A stretch of 5,017 nucleotides of DNA. Origin: Clostridia bacterium. Its GTDB lineage: Bacteria; Bacillota_A; Clostridia; Oscillospirales; CAG-272. Numbering within the stretch: position 1 is the first letter of the stretch; every line of letters starts with the position of its first letter. The notes beneath the pieces are model-generated. The model did not search any database. It was not told where the DNA came from and saw nothing but the letters and a program-made list of their open reading frames with translations. The position numbers and the translations under genes are program-made. The DNA is taken from the NCBI GenBank assembly GCA_017631775.1, contig JAGBSQ010000197.1:1-5017 (forward strand). The letters run 5' to 3'. Shown in pieces: positions 1 through 5,017 of the stretch.

Positions 1-31
1 CGACCGCCAAACTTTGATAGATGCGACGCAT
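1..31 (-). CDS. Possible start of a downstream gene, cut by the window edge
   Basis: An ATG at 31-29 overlaps the last base of the isomerase TGA stop, giving the stop/start motif TGATG. A GGAGG at 40-36 lies four bases before the ATG, which is close but usable. The frame stays open to the window edge and reads MRRIYQSLAV. Overlapping stop/start pairs with an embedded ribosome binding site usually mark translationally coupled genes in one operon, so this may be the second gene of the isomerase transcript. Only ten codons are visible, so no function can be given, and a chance ATG is quite possible. Confidence 0.4.
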   Translation of the reverse strand, partial: MRRIYQSLAV

Positions 32-756
32 CAGTCCTCCAACGAGCGCAGATATTTGATGCAGCGCTCTACTTCTTTGATGCCTGTGGGATTGAGCGTT
101 TCGCTCTCAACAACCATTTGGAGTCCGTGAGCGATTGCATACTCGCGAACAGCGGCAACAGGAGCGGTTCCCTCGCCAAGGGCTTTGCCTTGTCCGTTAG
201 CAAGTCCGTCTTTGAGGTGGATCACGCTGACGCGGTCACCAAGGCGTTCGAGCAGTGCAATGGGGTCTTGTCCTGCGGCGTACGCCCAGAAGGTGTCGAT
301 TTCGAACTTGATATTGGTGCAACGCTCGAGCACTTCGTGCGGAATTTGACCTGCTTTGTTGGGCAGGAACTCATCCTTGTGGTTGTGATAGGAAAGCGTG
401 ATGCCGTGTTGCGCCAAGAGGGGTTGTGCCTCGTTAACAAGGGCAACAAGCTGACCGAGCTTGAGTCTGTCGGAAAGATCGGCCCACGGAATGATGATAT
501 TCTTGTTGCCGATGATCTTGTGATAGAGAATGGTATTCATAATGCGGTCGGGGGTAAGCTCCTCCCAACCCGTGTGGGTACCGCTGATACGAAGACCGGT
601 TTCGCGCAGCATTCTGCCAACCTCGGGAGCCGAGTTGCCAAAAAAGCCCGCAAACTCAACAAAGCTGTAGCCAAGGTCTGCAACCTTTTGCATTGCACTC
701 TCCAAACCCTTTTGGGTGATGTCTCTAACACTGTATAATTGCAATCCGTATTCCAT
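31..756 (-). CDS. Sugar phosphate isomerase/epimerase (xylose-isomerase-like TIM barrel)
   Basis: This 241-residue cytosolic protein resembles the AP_endonuc_2 / xylose-isomerase-like TIM-barrel family, whose members isomerise or epimerise sugars and inositol derivatives at a divalent metal. Visible hallmarks are the opening GLQLYSVRD (residues 4-12), SGTHTG (58-63), YHNH (123-126), FEIDTFWAYAAGQDP (151-165), VIHLKDG (178-184), LGEG (193-196) and VVESE (215-219). Acidic and histidine residues in these blocks (such as D154, H180, D183, E218) are likely metal or substrate ligands by family analogy. The length is slightly short for the family (often 250-290) but the fold looks complete. The start at 756 is chosen because AGGAG lies 7 bases upstream. 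The frame stays open upstream to 993, but that stretch crosses the promoter and repeats, and an ATG at 777 has no ribosome binding site. Substrate is unknown: the family is broad and the neighbours do not reveal it. Confidence 0.88.
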   Translation of the reverse strand: MEYGLQLYSVRDITQKGLESAMQKVADLGYSFVEFAGFFGNSAPEVGRMLRETGLRISGTHTGWEELTPDRIMNTILYHKIIGNKNIIIPWADLSDRLKLGQLVALVNEAQPLLAQHGITLSYHNHKDEFLPNKAGQIPHEVLERCTNIKFEIDTFWAYAAGQDPIALLERLGDRVSVIHLKDGLANGQGKALGEGTAPVAAVREYAIAHGLQMVVESETLNPTGIKEVERCIKYLRSLED

Positions 757-763
757 AATTCGT

Positions 764-768
764 CTCCT
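764..768 (-). promoter_or_regulatory. Ribosome binding site fixing the isomerase start
   Basis: AGGAG on the minus strand (within AAAAAGGAGACGAATT) sits 7 bases before the ATG at 756. It settles the start against the longer open frame reaching 993 and against the ATG at 777, which is preceded only by an AT-rich run. Confidence 0.85.
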
Positions 769-791
769 TTTTGCCATAAAAAATCGGCACT

Positions 792-811
792 TAATCTTGT
801 TAACAAGATTA
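792..811. promoter_or_regulatory. 20-bp perfect palindrome, probable operator
   Basis: TAATCTTGTTAACAAGATTA is a perfect 20-bp inverted repeat. It touches the last base of the -10 box and extends over the predicted transcription start (about 804). A dimeric regulator bound here would block RNA polymerase or early elongation, so repression is the likely mode. The regulator is not encoded in the window. A LacI-, ROK- or GntR-type sugar-responsive repressor would fit the isomerase gene, but the sequence does not identify the family. As RNA the palindrome could also form a small hairpin, but it has almost no loop and is AT-rich, so DNA binding is the more natural reading. Confidence 0.7.
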
Positions 812-839
812 TTATACCGCATTTGGCGGGAATTGTCAA
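811..839 (-). promoter_or_regulatory. Perfect-consensus housekeeping (sigma-A/sigma-70) promoter for the isomerase
   Basis: On the minus strand TTGACA (839-834) and TATAAT (816-811) are separated by exactly 17 bases, matching the consensus at all twelve positions with optimal spacing. Transcription would begin near 804, leaving a leader of roughly 48 bases before the ATG at 756. Such a strong core promoter is usually held in check by a repressor, in keeping with the palindrome over the start site. It marks the isomerase as a transcription unit separate from purL-fhs. Confidence 0.9.
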
Positions 840-843
840 CAAG
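833..843. promoter_or_regulatory. Possible second operator copy over the -35 box
   Basis: The minus-strand sequence CTTGTTGACAA matches the core CTTGTTAACAA of the 792-811 palindrome at 10 of 11 positions and includes the whole -35 hexamer. The inner TTGT..ACAA is itself an inverted repeat. The centres of the two sites are 36 bp apart. The resemblance may mean that the same regulator binds both sites, but part of it is forced by the consensus TTGACA, so this is tentative. Confidence 0.35.
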
Positions 844-876
844 GTGCGGTATTTTTTCGTTTGTAAAAACTTTTTT

Positions 877-899
877 GGGACGCCGAGGACGTCGTCCCC
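877..899. repeat. GC-rich intergenic inverted repeat, likely a dispersed element
   Basis: GGGACG (877-882) and CGTCCC (893-898) form a 6-bp inverted repeat around a 10-base loop that begins CCGAGGA; the palindrome GACGTC (888-893) overlaps its right arm. The block is much more GC-rich than the AT-rich sequence around it. From general familiarity, similar GGGACG...CGTCCCC blocks recur between genes in gut Clostridia genomes and give spurious translations rich in Arg, Gly and Pro. Only one copy is present here, so its repeat status is inference. Confidence 0.4.
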
Positions 900-938
900 T
901 ACAAAGATTATTTTTGTGAGAGTGCTTTTTTGAAGGGG

Positions 939-976
939 TGCGGGGGAACCTTTTTCGCGAAAAAAGTTCCCCCGCA
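939..976 (-). terminator. Very strong hairpin after fhs, probable terminator or repeat element
   Basis: A 38-base near-perfect inverted repeat begins 17 bases after the fhs stop. The outer arm is an 11-bp GC-rich stem (939-949 with 966-976), continued by an A/T stem (951-955 with 960-964) closed by CGCG. The only mismatch (950 with 965) becomes a G-U pair in minus-strand RNA, so 18 pairs could form around a minimal loop, which favours function in the purL-fhs transcript. There is no T-run directly after the stem on either strand, so it is not a textbook intrinsic terminator. It may instead protect the 3' end of the mRNA or be a mobile REP-like palindrome. Its place at the end of a transcription unit still favours a termination or processing role. 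Confidence 0.55.
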
Positions 977-993
977 TTTCTTATGAAAATCAC

Positions 994-2667
994 TTAAAAC
1001 AATCCTGAAATTTTTCCGTCGTCGTCGACGTCGATGCGTTCGGCGGCGGGAGACTTGGGAAGACCGGGCATGGTCATAATGTCGCCCGTCAGGGCCACGA
1101 TAAAGCCGGCACCGGCAGAAACTTTGACGTTGCGAACGGTTACCGTAAAGCCTTCGGGTGCGCCAAGTTTGGTTATATCATCCGAAAAGCTATACTGCGT
1201 TTTTGCCATACATACGGGCAATTTATCAAAACCGAGAGCGGTCAGCTTGTCGATTTCCTTCTTTGCCGCAGGCGCAATCACAACACCGTCACCGCGATAA
1301 ACGTTCTTAACGATAGCGGCGATTTTATCTTCGATGCTGCCTTCAAGCGAGTAGGAGAAGTTGAAATCGTGAGGCATCTCACAAAGTCTGACAACCTCTT
1401 CGGCAAGCTCCATGCCGCCCTTGCCGCCCTCTGCCCACACATTGGAGAGAACAACGTTGACACCGAGAGCTTTGCACTTCTCTATTACAAGTGCAACCTC
1501 GGCATCGGTGTCGGTCGGGAAACGGTTAACAGCTACTACGCAAGGAAGTCCGTAAACGTCCTTGATGTTGGAAACGTGACGGAGCAGGTTGGGAATGCCT
1601 GCGCCAAGAGCTTCGAGATTTTCGCTACCGAGCTCGGTTTTTGCAACACCGCCATGCATTTTGAGCGCGCGAACGGTTGCTACAACAACAACTGCATCGG
1701 GATCAAGTCCTGCCATGCGGCACTTGATGTCAAGGAACTTCTCAGCACCGAGATCGGCACCAAATCCCGCCTCGGTAATGGCGTAATCGCCAAGCTTCAT
1801 TGCCATTTTGGTGGCGATAACAGAGTTACAGCCGTGTGCAATGTTAGCGAAAGGACCGCCGTGAACGAATGCAGGAGTTCCCTCAAGGGTTTGTACAAGG
1901 TTGGGTTTGAGCGCATCCTTAAGGAGTGCCGCCATAGCGCCAACTGCACCGAGATCGCCTGCAGTTACGGGTTTTTCGTCATACGTGTATGCAACAACGA
2001 TGCGAGAGAGACGCTCTTTGAGGTCGGCAATCGAGTTGGCGAGACAGAAAACTGCCATGATTTCGGAGGCTACGGTAATGTCATAACCGTCCTCACGCGG
2101 AACACCGTTGACGCGTCCGCCAAGACCGTCGGTAACAAAACGAAGCTGACGGTCATTCATATCGACACAACGTTTCCAAGTGATGCGACGAGGGTCGATG
2201 CCGAGGCGGTTGCCTTGATAGATGTGGTTATCGAGCATAGCGGCAAGCAGATTGTTTGCCGCACCGATGGCGTGAAAGTCACCGGTAAAGTGCAGGTTGA
2301 TATCCTCCATGGGAACAACCTGCGCGTATCCGCCGCCTGCGGCGCCGCCCTTAATGCCAAATACGGGACCCAGAGAAGGCTCGCGAAGAGCGACTACACA
2401 GTTTTTGCCAATGCGGCGCATGCCGTCGGCAAGACCGATGGTGGTAGTGGTCTTACCCTCACCTGCAGGGGTGGGGGTAATGGCCGTTACCAAAACAAGC
2501 TTGCCGTTCTTACGCTTGCTGTTCTTGAGCAATGCGTAGTCTACTTTTGCCTTGTATTTGCCGTACTGTTCGAGATATTCTTCATCCACTCCCGCGACCT
2601 TTGCGATCTCGGTGATGGGTTGCATTTTTGTGCTTTGTGCGATTTCGATGTCGCTTAAATATGCCAT
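994..2667 (-). CDS. fhs: Formate-tetrahydrofolate ligase (10-formyl-THF synthetase)
   Basis: This cytosolic enzyme joins formate to tetrahydrofolate using ATP, giving 10-formyl-THF. That product feeds the two formyl transfers of purine synthesis, formyl-Met-tRNA and, in acetogens, the methyl branch of the Wood-Ljungdahl pathway. The 557-residue length is normal for the family. The N-terminal SDIEIAQ block (5-11) is typical. The ATP-binding loop [11 protein letters not shown] lies at 64-74, followed by [10 protein letters not shown] (95-104), the signature [11 protein letters not shown] (104-114) and the second signature [12 protein letters not shown] (329-340). The C-terminus carries [19 protein letters not shown] (528-546). 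No key motif is missing. The start at 2667 has GGAGG 6 bases upstream. It follows purL after 12 bp, so the two are probably cotranscribed. A long open frame on the opposite strand (1369-2658) is in codon register with this gene and reflects avoidance of TTA, CTA and TCA codons. Confidence 0.98.
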   Translation of the reverse strand: MAYLSDIEIAQSTKMQPITEIAKVAGVDEEYLEQYGKYKAKVDYALLKNSKRKNGKLVLVTAITPTPAGEGKTTTTIGLADGMRRIGKNCVVALREPSLGPVFGIKGGAAGGGYAQVVPMEDINLHFTGDFHAIGAANNLLAAMLDNHIYQGNRLGIDPRRITWKRCVDMNDRQLRFVTDGLGGRVNGVPREDGYDITVASEIMAVFCLANSIADLKERLSRIVVAYTYDEKPVTAGDLGAVGAMAALLKDALKPNLVQTLEGTPAFVHGGPFANIAHGCNSVIATKMAMKLGDYAITEAGFGADLGAEKFLDIKCRMAGLDPDAVVVVATVRALKMHGGVAKTELGSENLEALGAGIPNLLRHVSNIKDVYGLPCVVAVNRFPTDTDAEVALVIEKCKALGVNVVLSNVWAEGGKGGMELAEEVVRLCEMPHDFNFSYSLEGSIEDKIAAIVKNVYRGDGVVIAPAAKKEIDKLTALGFDKLPVCMAKTQYSFSDDITKLGAPEGFTVTVRNVKVSAGAGFIVALTGDIMTMPGLPKSPAAERIDVDDDGKISGLF

Positions 2668-2673
2668 GGTATG

Positions 2674-2678
2674 CCTCC
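2674..2678 (-). promoter_or_regulatory. Ribosome binding site of fhs, inside the purL-fhs gap
   Basis: GGAGG lies 6 bases before the fhs ATG and begins one base after the purL TAA stop. A ribosome finishing purL would cover this site, so translation of the two genes is probably coupled. Confidence 0.88.
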
Positions 2679-2679
2679 G

Positions 2680-5017
2680 TTAAGAGAAATATTTGACTGC
2701 GGACTCAAAAAGCTTCATATCGTATTTGCCGTCTACGTTCTTATACAGAACGTTTCCAATACGATCGCTGTGTCCCATTTTGCCGAATACGCGGCCGTCG
2801 GGCGAGGTGATGCCTTCAATAGCAAATGCCGAATCGTTGGGATTGAAGCGAATGTCGTCGGTAGCATTTCCGTCAAAATCAACGTACTGTGTTGCAATTT
2901 GTCCGTTTGCCGCCAGTTGACGAATGAGCTCGTCGGATGCCAAGAAGCGTCCCTCACCGTGAGAAATCGGCACGGTGTAAACGTCGCCAACCTCGGTGCC
3001 TCTGAGCCACGGGGACTTGTTGGACGCTACGCGAATGCGAACCAGCTTGGATTGGTGGCGCGAGATGGTGTTAAAGGTCAAGGTCGGGCAGTTTTCATCG
3101 GTATCGATAATTTTGCCGTAAGGCACAAGACCCAATTTGATAAGTGCTTGGAAGCCGTTGCAGATACCTGCCATAAGACCGTCGCGGTTATTGAGAAGGT
3201 CATGTACTCCCTCTTTGATAGCCGCGTTGCGGAAGAACGCCATAATGAACTTGCCGGAGCCATCGGGTTCATCACCGCCCGAGAATCCACCCGGAACAAA
3301 TACCATTTGCGAGGTAGCAAGCTCTTTTGCAAACGCTTCAACGCTGCGCGAAATTCCATCGGCTGTGAGGTTGTTGATAACAAAAATCTTTGCTTCTGCT
3401 CCTGCATCGCGCATCACCTTTGCGGTATCAAACTCGCAGTTGGTGCCGGGGAATACGGGAATGAGCACCTTAGGCTTTGCCACCTTGATGGCAGGTGCCT
3501 TTGCACTCTTTTCGGTGTAAGAGAATGTTTCGAGTTTTTTGGAGGTATCCTTTTCGAGCATCGGGTAGACACCCTCAAGTTTGCCCTCGTAAAGGGTCTC
3601 CAATTCACTCATCGAGACACCTTCTTCGCCCCAGGTCATACTAGCGTCGGCAGTAAAGTAACCAATGGTTTGACCCTTTTCCTCTTCGTCTACTTCAAGG
3701 AGGAAGGTGCCGTAGTTGTATTCAAAAATGTTGTTGAGATAGAGATATTCGGAGAGATAACGGAAGCCAAGTCCGTTACCGATACACATCTTGTAAACTG
3801 CCTCGGCAATGCCGCCATAGGTGGGCGTATACGCCGCATAGACCTTGCCTGCGCGCATCAGCGCGGTCACCTTATTGAAGGACTCCAAGAGAGACTCTGC
3901 GGTGGGAAGACCGTCCTTACCCAAGCGAGGTGTAATGGCGATGAGCTTGTGGCCTGCCGCCTTGGCATCGTTGGAGATAACTTCATTTGTGTTGCCTATG
4001 GTAACGGCAAAGGAAACCAGCGTGGGGGGAACGTCGAGCTTTTCAAAGGAGCCGCTCATCGAGTCCTTGCCGCCAATTGCCGCAATGCCAAGCTCCTTTT
4101 GTGCGCGGAATGCACCAAGGAGTGCCGCCATAGGCTTGCCCCAACGACGGGGATCTTTGAGGGGTTTTTCGAAATATTCTTGGAAAGAAAGATATACGTC
4201 CTCAAAGGAAGCACCCGTTGCAACCATTTTGCAAACGCTCTCAACAACTGCGAGGTATGCGCCGTGGTAGGGGCTCTTTTCGGTAACGTAGGGGTTATAT
4301 CCCCACGCCATGTAGGAGCAAGTATTGGTATGCTTTTCTTCAACAGAAACCTTGTGCACCATGGCTTGAATGGGGGTCTTTTGATACTTGCCGCCAAAGG
4401 GCATGAGTACCGTTCCTGCACCGATGGTGGAGTCAAAACGCTCGCTAAGTCCGCGGCCGGAGCATACGTTGAGATCGGAAACCAGAGCGCGGTAGCCGTC
4501 GGCAAAGCTCTTGACCTCGGTTTTTTGATAATCTTCGATTTTTGCAGGAGCAATGTCGATGTGCTTCTCTGCTCCGTTGGAGTTGAGGAATTCACGGGAA
4601 ATATCAACAATGGTCTTGCCGTTCCAATGCATGCGCAAACGAGGCTCCTCGGTTACGCGTGCAACAACGGTTGCCTCGAGGTTTTCGGTCTCTGCCAATG
4701 CCTTAAAACGTTCTACGTCCTTCGCTTCTACAACGACCGCCATTCTTTCTTGCGATTCGCTAATGGCAAGCTCGGTGCCGTCAAGACCTTCGTATTTTTT
4801 GGGAACTGCGTTCAGATCAATGTCAAGACCGTCGGCAAGTTCACCAACGGCAACGGAAACACCGCCCGCGCCAAAGTCGTTGCAACGCTTGATCATACGG
4901 CAAGCCTCGGCGTTACGGAAGAGGCGTTGCAGTTTTCTTTCTTCGGGTGCGTTGCCCTTTTGTACTTCGGCACCGCAGGTTTCAACAGAGTGAGAGTCGT
5001 GTGCTTTGGAAGAGCCC
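2680..5017 (-). CDS. purL: Phosphoribosylformylglycinamidine synthase, single-chain type, C-terminal 778 residues
   Basis: PurL converts FGAR, glutamine and ATP to FGAM, the fourth step of de novo purine synthesis, in the cytosol. The frame is open to the window edge, reading GSSKAHDSHS from 5016. The Met at 4896 is internal, since typical PurL sequence (VETCGAEVQKGN, EERKLQRLFRN) precedes it. Fused clostridial/streptococcal PurLs are about 1,240 residues, so roughly 460 are missing by truncation at the edge. In fragment numbering, the second synthase half shows DFGAGGVSVAVGEL (47-60), RFDSTIGAGTVL (193-204) and GGKDSM (315-320). The fused class I glutamine amidotransferase domain starts near PGTNCEFD (523-530) and has FVPGGFSGGDEPDGSGKF (573-590), the nucleophile Cys619 in GICNGF, and ISHGEGRF (684-691). 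The C-terminal triad motif reads GHSDR (748-752), with His749 and Asp751 where Glu is usual. It ends at the TAA 2682-2680, 12 bp before fhs. Its promoter lies outside the window. Confidence 0.97.
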   Translation of the reverse strand, partial: GSSKAHDSHSVETCGAEVQKGNAPEERKLQRLFRNAEACRMIKRCNDFGAGGVSVAVGELADGLDIDLNAVPKKYEGLDGTELAISESQERMAVVVEAKDVERFKALAETENLEATVVARVTEEPRLRMHWNGKTIVDISREFLNSNGAEKHIDIAPAKIEDYQKTEVKSFADGYRALVSDLNVCSGRGLSERFDSTIGAGTVLMPFGGKYQKTPIQAMVHKVSVEEKHTNTCSYMAWGYNPYVTEKSPYHGAYLAVVESVCKMVATGASFEDVYLSFQEYFEKPLKDPRRWGKPMAALLGAFRAQKELGIAAIGGKDSMSGSFEKLDVPPTLVSFAVTIGNTNEVISNDAKAAGHKLIAITPRLGKDGLPTAESLLESFNKVTALMRAGKVYAAYTPTYGGIAEAVYKMCIGNGLGFRYLSEYLYLNNIFEYNYGTFLLEVDEEEKGQTIGYFTADASMTWGEEGVSMSELETLYEGKLEGVYPMLEKDTSKKLETFSYTEKSAKAPAIKVAKPKVLIPVFPGTNCEFDTAKVMRDAGAEAKIFVINNLTADGISRSVEAFAKELATSQMVFVPGGFSGGDEPDGSGKFIMAFFRNAAIKEGVHDLLNNRDGLMAGICNGFQALIKLGLVPYGKIIDTDENCPTLTFNTISRHQSKLVRIRVASNKSPWLRGTEVGDVYTVPISHGEGRFLASDELIRQLAANGQIATQYVDFDGNATDDIRFNPNDSAFAIEGITSPDGRVFGKMGHSDRIGNVLYKNVDGKYDMKLFESAVKYFS

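Noticed and set aside
118..738. A 206-codon open frame on the plus strand opposite the isomerase
   Set aside because: Same in-register shadow effect; no domain is recognisable, and the minus-strand frame has clear family motifs, a ribosome binding site and a promoter.
859..870. Small inverted repeat GTTT/AAAC in the AT-rich gap
   Set aside because: Four-base arms in A/T-rich DNA are expected by chance.
757..993. A 79-residue N-terminal extension of the isomerase frame up to 993
   Set aside because: It crosses the promoter, operator and GC-rich repeats, reads as a basic low-complexity peptide, and the ATG at 756 has a good ribosome binding site.
1369..2658. A 429-codon open frame on the plus strand opposite fhs
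   Set aside because: It is in exact codon register with fhs, so its openness only needs fhs to avoid TTA, CTA and TCA codons. It has no recognisable motifs, while fhs has every family signature.
4894..4896. ATG at 4896 as the start of a shorter PurL protein
   Set aside because: The 40 codons upstream are open and match typical PurL sequence, so this Met is internal and the gene simply continues past the window edge.
1..5017. CRISPR arrays, tRNA, rRNA, insertion sequences, toxin-antitoxin or phage genes
   Set aside because: No regularly spaced repeats, cloverleaf, transposase or other such coding sequence is visible; coding space is fully explained by three metabolic genes.

Overview
This window looks like an ordinary chromosomal segment of an anaerobic Bacillota (class Clostridia) bacterium, possibly an uncultured gut lineage. 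The reasons are the fused single-chain PurL of the clostridial/streptococcal type, a full-length formate-tetrahydrofolate ligase, strong GGAGG-type ribosome binding sites, and GC-rich hairpin repeats in the one sizeable intergenic gap. The assignment is inference; there is no rRNA or other marker to fix the taxon. Every gene lies on the minus strand, so transcription runs from 5017 towards 1.

Layout, in transcription order. (1) 5017-2680: the C-terminal 778 residues of PurL (FGAM synthase), with its N-terminus beyond the window edge. (2) 2667-994: complete fhs (formate-tetrahydrofolate ligase), starting only 12 bp after the purL stop, with its ribosome binding site inside that gap. The two are almost certainly cotranscribed. 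(3) 993-757: a 237-bp intergenic region. It holds a very strong hairpin just after fhs, a second GC-rich inverted repeat that resembles dispersed repeats, a perfect-consensus sigma-A type promoter, and a 20-bp perfect palindrome over the likely transcription start. (4) 756-31: a sugar phosphate isomerase/epimerase (xylose-isomerase-like TIM barrel) driven by that promoter. (5) 31-1: a possible start of a further gene, joined to the isomerase by a TGATG stop/start overlap.

Functionally, fhs charges formate onto tetrahydrofolate to give 10-formyl-THF, the one-carbon donor used twice in de novo purine synthesis. PurL performs the fourth step of that pathway, so the pair makes a coherent purine/one-carbon unit. 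The isomerase belongs to a separate, probably repressor-controlled transcription unit, likely for carbohydrate use. I see no CRISPR array, tRNA, rRNA, insertion sequence or defence system, and no convincing undescribed system. The most interesting part is the promoter/operator region at about 792-852.
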